64,000 bases of DNA. It comes from JADJNW01 sp964526645. GTDB lineage: Bacteria; Bacteroidota; Bacteroidia; Chitinophagales; Saprospiraceae. A model generated the notes under the pieces. That model ran no database searches and was not told the origin of the DNA. It worked only from the letters and a program-made list of their open reading frames with translations. Position 1 is the stretch's first letter. Every line of letters starts with the position of its first letter. Shown piece after piece: positions 61,070 through 64,000 of this stretch. Both the position numbers and the translations under genes were made by a program. The stretch is taken from the NCBI GenBank assembly GCA_964526645.1, contig CAZGJN010000016.1, positions 1-64,000 on the forward strand. Reading direction: 5' to 3'.

Positions 61070-61735
61070 ATGCGAATCAATTTAACCCTATCCCCCAGCA
61101 CCGAAACCATCCCCTTCAACCACCTCCCCGTGTTGGCGGGCGCACTGCACAAATGGCTGGGACCGAATGAAGTACACGACGGGCTATCGCTCTACTCCTT
61201 CTCCTGGCTACAAGGCGGGCAAAGCACTCGGCAAGGCTTGCGCTTCCCGAAAGGAGCAAGCTGGTTTATTTCGGCGATTGACGGCGACTTCCTCTCGCGC
61301 AGCATACACGGCATCCTCGCCGACCCACACCTGCGCTGGGGCATGCGCGTAGAGCAAGCCACCCTGCAAGCGCCGCCCGATTTTACCGATGTACCCGAAG
61401 TGCGCTTCCTGCTGGCAAGCCCCGTATTCATCAAGCGCCAACTGCCCGATGGCGAGGAAAAACACTACCTCTACACCGACCCCGAAAGCGACCACCTACT
61501 CACCGAAACCCTGCAACACAAGCTGCGGGTAGCCGGCTTGCCCGATACAGGCGTAACGGTGCGCTTCGACCGCCAATACCCCAAAGCCAAAACCCAACTA
61601 CAGCGCTATCGCGGCATAGACAACAAGTGCAGCTACTGCCCCGTATGGGTACAAGGCAGCCCCGAACAACTCGCCTTCGCCTGGACAGTGGGCTTGGGGA
61701 ATAGCACCGGGGTGGGATTTGGGGCGGTGAAGTGA
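61070..61735 (+). CDS. cas6: CRISPR-associated endoribonuclease Cas6
   Basis: 221 aa from ATG 61070; the frame opens at 60977 but the extension is unlike the family. The N-terminal RAMP-like fold (MRINLTLSPSTETIPFNHLP) and the C-terminal glycine-rich loop GLGNSTGVGFGAVK are diagnostic. Candidate catalytic residues include the His in HLPVLAGALHKWLG. Cas6 cuts pre-crRNA inside repeats. The gene is clearly more GC-rich than the two that follow, 43 G+C in the row 61321-61380 against 24 in 61861-61920. Confidence 0.88.
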   Translation: MRINLTLSPSTETIPFNHLPVLAGALHKWLGPNEVHDGLSLYSFSWLQGGQSTRQGLRFPKGASWFISAIDGDFLSRSIHGILADPHLRWGMRVEQATLQAPPDFTDVPEVRFLLASPVFIKRQLPDGEEKHYLYTDPESDHLLTETLQHKLRVAGLPDTGVTVRFDRQYPKAKTQLQRYRGIDNKCSYCPVWVQGSPEQLAFAWTVGLGNSTGVGFGAVK

Positions 61736-61743
61736 ATACCCGA

Positions 61744-61770
61744 TTTCGTAAAGCTGAAAGCTTTGCGAAA
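61744..61770 (+). other. Hairpin between cas6 and the Cas5-like gene
   Basis: TTTCGTAAAGC (61744-61754) pairs with GCTTTGCGAAA (61760-61770) across TGAAA with one G-T wobble. A further AAAGCT follows, so alternative pairing is possible. There is no T-run, so it is not a standard terminator. Confidence 0.6.
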
Positions 61771-61810
61771 GCTATGAGGAAATAAAAACTGTAAACATTA
61801 TTCTCATAAT

Positions 61811-62413
61811 ATGAAATATTACGTTGTAAAATATTCAGGTCAATTCGGGTTTATCAAACCCTGGACTGCTGTGAGAGATAGTGAAACCTTTTCGCAACAG
61901 TTTTTAACACCTTCTATTGTCGAAGGAATTGAAAAGAAATTATTTCCTGAACTACTGGAAGTCAAGGGAATATACAAAATTAAACGGCATCGGCTGAATT
62001 ACTTAGGAATAGATGTACAACAGGAAAGAACCTGGTCAAAGGGCGGTTTCAAAGCAAAAAAGAAGAAAGATAGTGAAGGCAATGTTTATTATGTAGCAGA
62101 TAATCTTGCTATTATCAATCGTGGAGTTATGCTCGAACCGAATCTTTACCTAGCTTTTGCAAATAAAGAAGATGCTAATATTGCTACACAACAACACATC
62201 TGCCTTTGCCGCAATGAAGACGTTTTGTTTCCAACGCCAGAAATAGAAGAAAGAACAGCATCAGAATTTGATGAAATTGAAGGATTTGAACTACTATTTG
62301 ATTTAGATCTAGAAATATCATTTAAGGTAGGGCATAACCGTTTTGCTGAGGCAGCAGAAATGTTTGGCCATCTCAGTGTATTTGGAAATCCTATCCGTCA
62401 AAATTCAATCTGA
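61811..62413 (+). CDS. Cas5-like RAMP protein
   Basis: 200 aa. The assignment is based on a Cas5-style segment: TFSQQFLTPSIVEGIEKKLF followed by PELLEVKGIYKIKRHRLNY, which matches the pattern 'TPSaxxGIxxxIxxkPexxwxIxxIxVl' of type I Cas5 proteins. Arg/His in KRHRLNYLG could be RNA-binding. It ends with an acidic tail region (EFDEIEGFELLFDLDLEISF). The stop lies six bases before the cas3 start. Base composition is AT-rich relative to cas6. It could alternatively be an unclassified cas gene. Confidence 0.6.
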   Translation: MKYYVVKYSGQFGFIKPWTAVRDSETFSQQFLTPSIVEGIEKKLFPELLEVKGIYKIKRHRLNYLGIDVQQERTWSKGGFKAKKKKDSEGNVYYVADNLAIINRGVMLEPNLYLAFANKEDANIATQQHICLCRNEDVLFPTPEIEERTASEFDEIEGFELLFDLDLEISFKVGHNRFAEAAEMFGHLSVFGNPIRQNSI

Positions 62414-62419
62414 TAAACT

Positions 62420-64000
62420 ATGAAAAGTTTAGATAAGATTTTGGCGAAAAGTGCAAACAATGGGGGAACCACACTTTTAGCGCATACTCAACATGTAGCT
62501 TGGGCAATCGAAATTTTTGCAGAAAAGTTTGCTCGTTCATTTGATAAAGAATTGGCTCGAAAAGCAGCTGCCTTACACGATTTAGGGAAAGCACATCCAC
62601 ATTTTCAAAATAAAATAAATGGTGTCAAATACCAATCATTAAGAGAGCAAAACGAATGGGATTTCTCACATCGGCACGAATTATCTTCACTTGGGTTTCT
62701 GCCTCTTTTTTCTGAAGATGAATGGAATCCTTTGATTGATATGGTAGTCGCCCATCATAAATCTATTGAGAATGATAAACGGCTTAAAGGAATTTTGGAT
62801 TTAGAGCAAACCGAACGGAAATGGCTGGAAAATCATTTAAAAAACTGGGAAGAGTGGTCGCCTTATGGATTAGAAATTTTACAAACGTTTGGAATTAAAG
62901 TTCGCCCTATTTCAAAAGAAGAAGCAAAAAATGCTTTAGAATATGCCCTCGAATACTGTGATAGCAAACGCTGGGGATGGTCACCGTTGCGTGGGCTATT
63001 GATGTCCGCAGATCACTTTGCATCTGCTTTTATTGAAGAGACTGAAACCAAGTTAAAGTATCTTTTTGAGGTTCCTGATTTGAGTTATTATCACAATCCC
63101 AATAGAAAAAGCGATTTATATCCACTCTCTCAAATTGATACAGATGATCCAAGACCTCATACGCTGGTAGTGGCTCCTACTGGTGCCGGGAAAACTGATT
63201 TTTTATTGCGGCGTTGCAAAGGACGAGTATTTTACACCTTACCTTTTCAAGCTTCCATTAATGCCATGTATGAGCGCATCAAATCTACTGTACCAAATAA
63301 AGATGTTCGGGTACTGCATGCCACTTCCGCACTTTTAGTAAAAAATGATAAAGAGGAACAAACACTACAATCATTTGGTGGGGCTTCGGTAAAAGTGCTG
63401 ACGCCGCACCAATTGGCTGCTGTAATTTTTGGCACTGCTGAGTTTGAAAGTATTATGCTCGATTTACAAGGCACTGATGTAATACTTGATGAGATTCATA
63501 CTTACACCGATGTAAGTAGAGCGATGGTGTTAGAAATTGTGCGAACGCTCTTAGAATTGGATTGTCGTATTCACATTGGCACAGCCACCATGCCTACTTT
63601 ACTTTATAATGAAGTGCTGAAATTATTACAAGAAAAGGGTGAAGTCTATGAAGTAAAATTAGAAAATGAAGTTTTAGATCAATTTGACCGCCACATCGTC
63701 CATAAAATGGAAAGCGAAGCAGAAATAGATGCCGTTCTAACCACTGCTTTTGAGCAAAAAGAAAAAGTATTACTCATTTTTAATACCGTCAAAAAAGCAC
63801 AATCGGAATTTAAAAGGCTCACCGAAAAAGAAGCATTCAAAGGAATACCTGCCATGCTCATCCATAGTCGCTTTCGTAGAGGTGATCGGGTTAAGTTAGA
63901 AGAACGGCTAAAACAAGAATTTAATGGAGATGGCTCCGCGCAATATGGAGAAGGATTAAAGCCTTGTTTGGTTGTATCTACACAAGTAGTGGAAGTAAGT
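62420..64000 (+). CDS. cas3: Cas3 HD nuclease-helicase (partial, runs off window)
   Basis: First 527 codons; no stop before the window edge, so it is incomplete. The HD nuclease domain has H22/H25, HD at 53-54 (ALHDLGKAHPHF), H84/H86 and HH at 112-113. The SF2 helicase follows: motif I APTGAGKT at 252-259, motif II DEIH at 357-360, motif III GTATMP, and motif V region VVSTQVVEVS at the very end. Cas3 degrades the DNA strand displaced by Cascade in type I CRISPR systems. Start ATG 62420 follows the Cas5-like stop by six bases. Confidence 0.92.
   Translation, partial: MKSLDKILAKSANNGGTTLLAHTQHVAWAIEIFAEKFARSFDKELARKAAALHDLGKAHPHFQNKINGVKYQSLREQNEWDFSHRHELSSLGFLPLFSEDEWNPLIDMVVAHHKSIENDKRLKGILDLEQTERKWLENHLKNWEEWSPYGLEILQTFGIKVRPISKEEAKNALEYALEYCDSKRWGWSPLRGLLMSADHFASAFIEETETKLKYLFEVPDLSYYHNPNRKSDLYPLSQIDTDDPRPHTLVVAPTGAGKTDFLLRRCKGRVFYTLPFQASINAMYERIKSTVPNKDVRVLHATSALLVKNDKEEQTLQSFGGASVKVLTPHQLAAVIFGTAEFESIMLDLQGTDVILDEIHTYTDVSRAMVLEIVRTLLELDCRIHIGTATMPTLLYNEVLKLLQEKGEVYEVKLENEVLDQFDRHIVHKMESEAEIDAVLTTAFEQKEKVLLIFNTVKKAQSEFKRLTEKEAFKGIPAMLIHSRFRRGDRVKLEERLKQEFNGDGSAQYGEGLKPCLVVSTQVVEVS

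Noticed and set aside
61744..61770. Hairpin as a degenerate CRISPR repeat
   Set aside because: Only one copy and no spacer-like neighbour; it cannot be called a repeat unit from this sequence.
60038..64000. A CRISPR array within the window
   Set aside because: No direct-repeat/spacer pattern was seen between 59518 and 64000; the array must lie outside if present.

Overview
The window is from a Bacteroidota chromosome. Four lines of evidence point there: TonB-dependent and PorT-like outer-membrane proteins carrying CarboxypepD_reg-like domains, abundant signal peptides and lipoboxes, -7 promoter boxes of the form TAnnTTTG in front of many genes, and menaquinone synthesis by the futalosine route (MqnE, MqnA, a UbiA-type prenyltransferase). 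A Saprospiria-like member is my guess from overall gene content; nothing here fixes the genus. Most of the window is ordinary chromosomal backbone. The right end enters a CRISPR-Cas locus that is cut by the window edge.

Layout. 1-5 kb: a TonB-dependent receptor, an ECF sigma/anti-sigma pair, a YdeI-like protein and a small methyltransferase. 5-9.9 kb: a minus-strand hydroxyproline catabolic operon (pyrroline-hydroxycarboxylate deaminase, ketoglutarate semialdehyde dehydrogenase, 4-hydroxyproline epimerase, FAD-dependent D-amino-acid oxidoreductase) that takes 4-hydroxyproline to 2-oxoglutarate. 9.9-15.7 kb: an unusual envelope neighbourhood. It holds a membrane-anchored Ppx/GppA-fold protein, a tRNA-His with a tandem altered copy, and a three-gene operon for a membrane-anchored substrate-binding-protein/OmpA fusion, a two-TM PspA-like coiled-coil protein and a soluble coiled-coil protein. 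I consider this the best candidate for an undescribed system. 16-24.6 kb: a glycosyltransferase, a double GNAT, an M49-like lipoprotein peptidase, and mqnE and mqnA separated by a four-helix-bundle gene and a histidine phosphatase, with 7-bp tandem repeats at the junctions; then MsrA, a GGCT-like protein and a YkuK-like protein.

24.9-45 kb: an M16 peptidase pair, a large double CbbX-type AAA+ protein with a duplicated N-terminal domain, purK, a second sigma/anti-sigma operon with an envelope effector, a PorT-like barrel, engB, an acyltransferase, an exonuclease, an ABC-F protein, an M28 peptidase and a large outer-membrane barrel protein. 45-59.5 kb: ruvB, icd, an FtsE-like ATPase, a nitrilase-family hydrolase, a DUF1573 lipoprotein, a UbiA-type prenyltransferase, a MOSC protein, a Kazal lipoprotein, a TPR-propeller-SPOR envelope protein, alanine dehydrogenase, a lipoprotein and pyrR-pyrB.

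59.5-64 kb: after a 520-bp spacer come a WYL-domain regulator, cas6, a Cas5-like gene and the first 527 codons of cas3. No CRISPR array, cas7, cas8 or adaptation gene lies inside the window, so the subtype cannot be fixed. All family names come from reading the translations by eye, without database searches.
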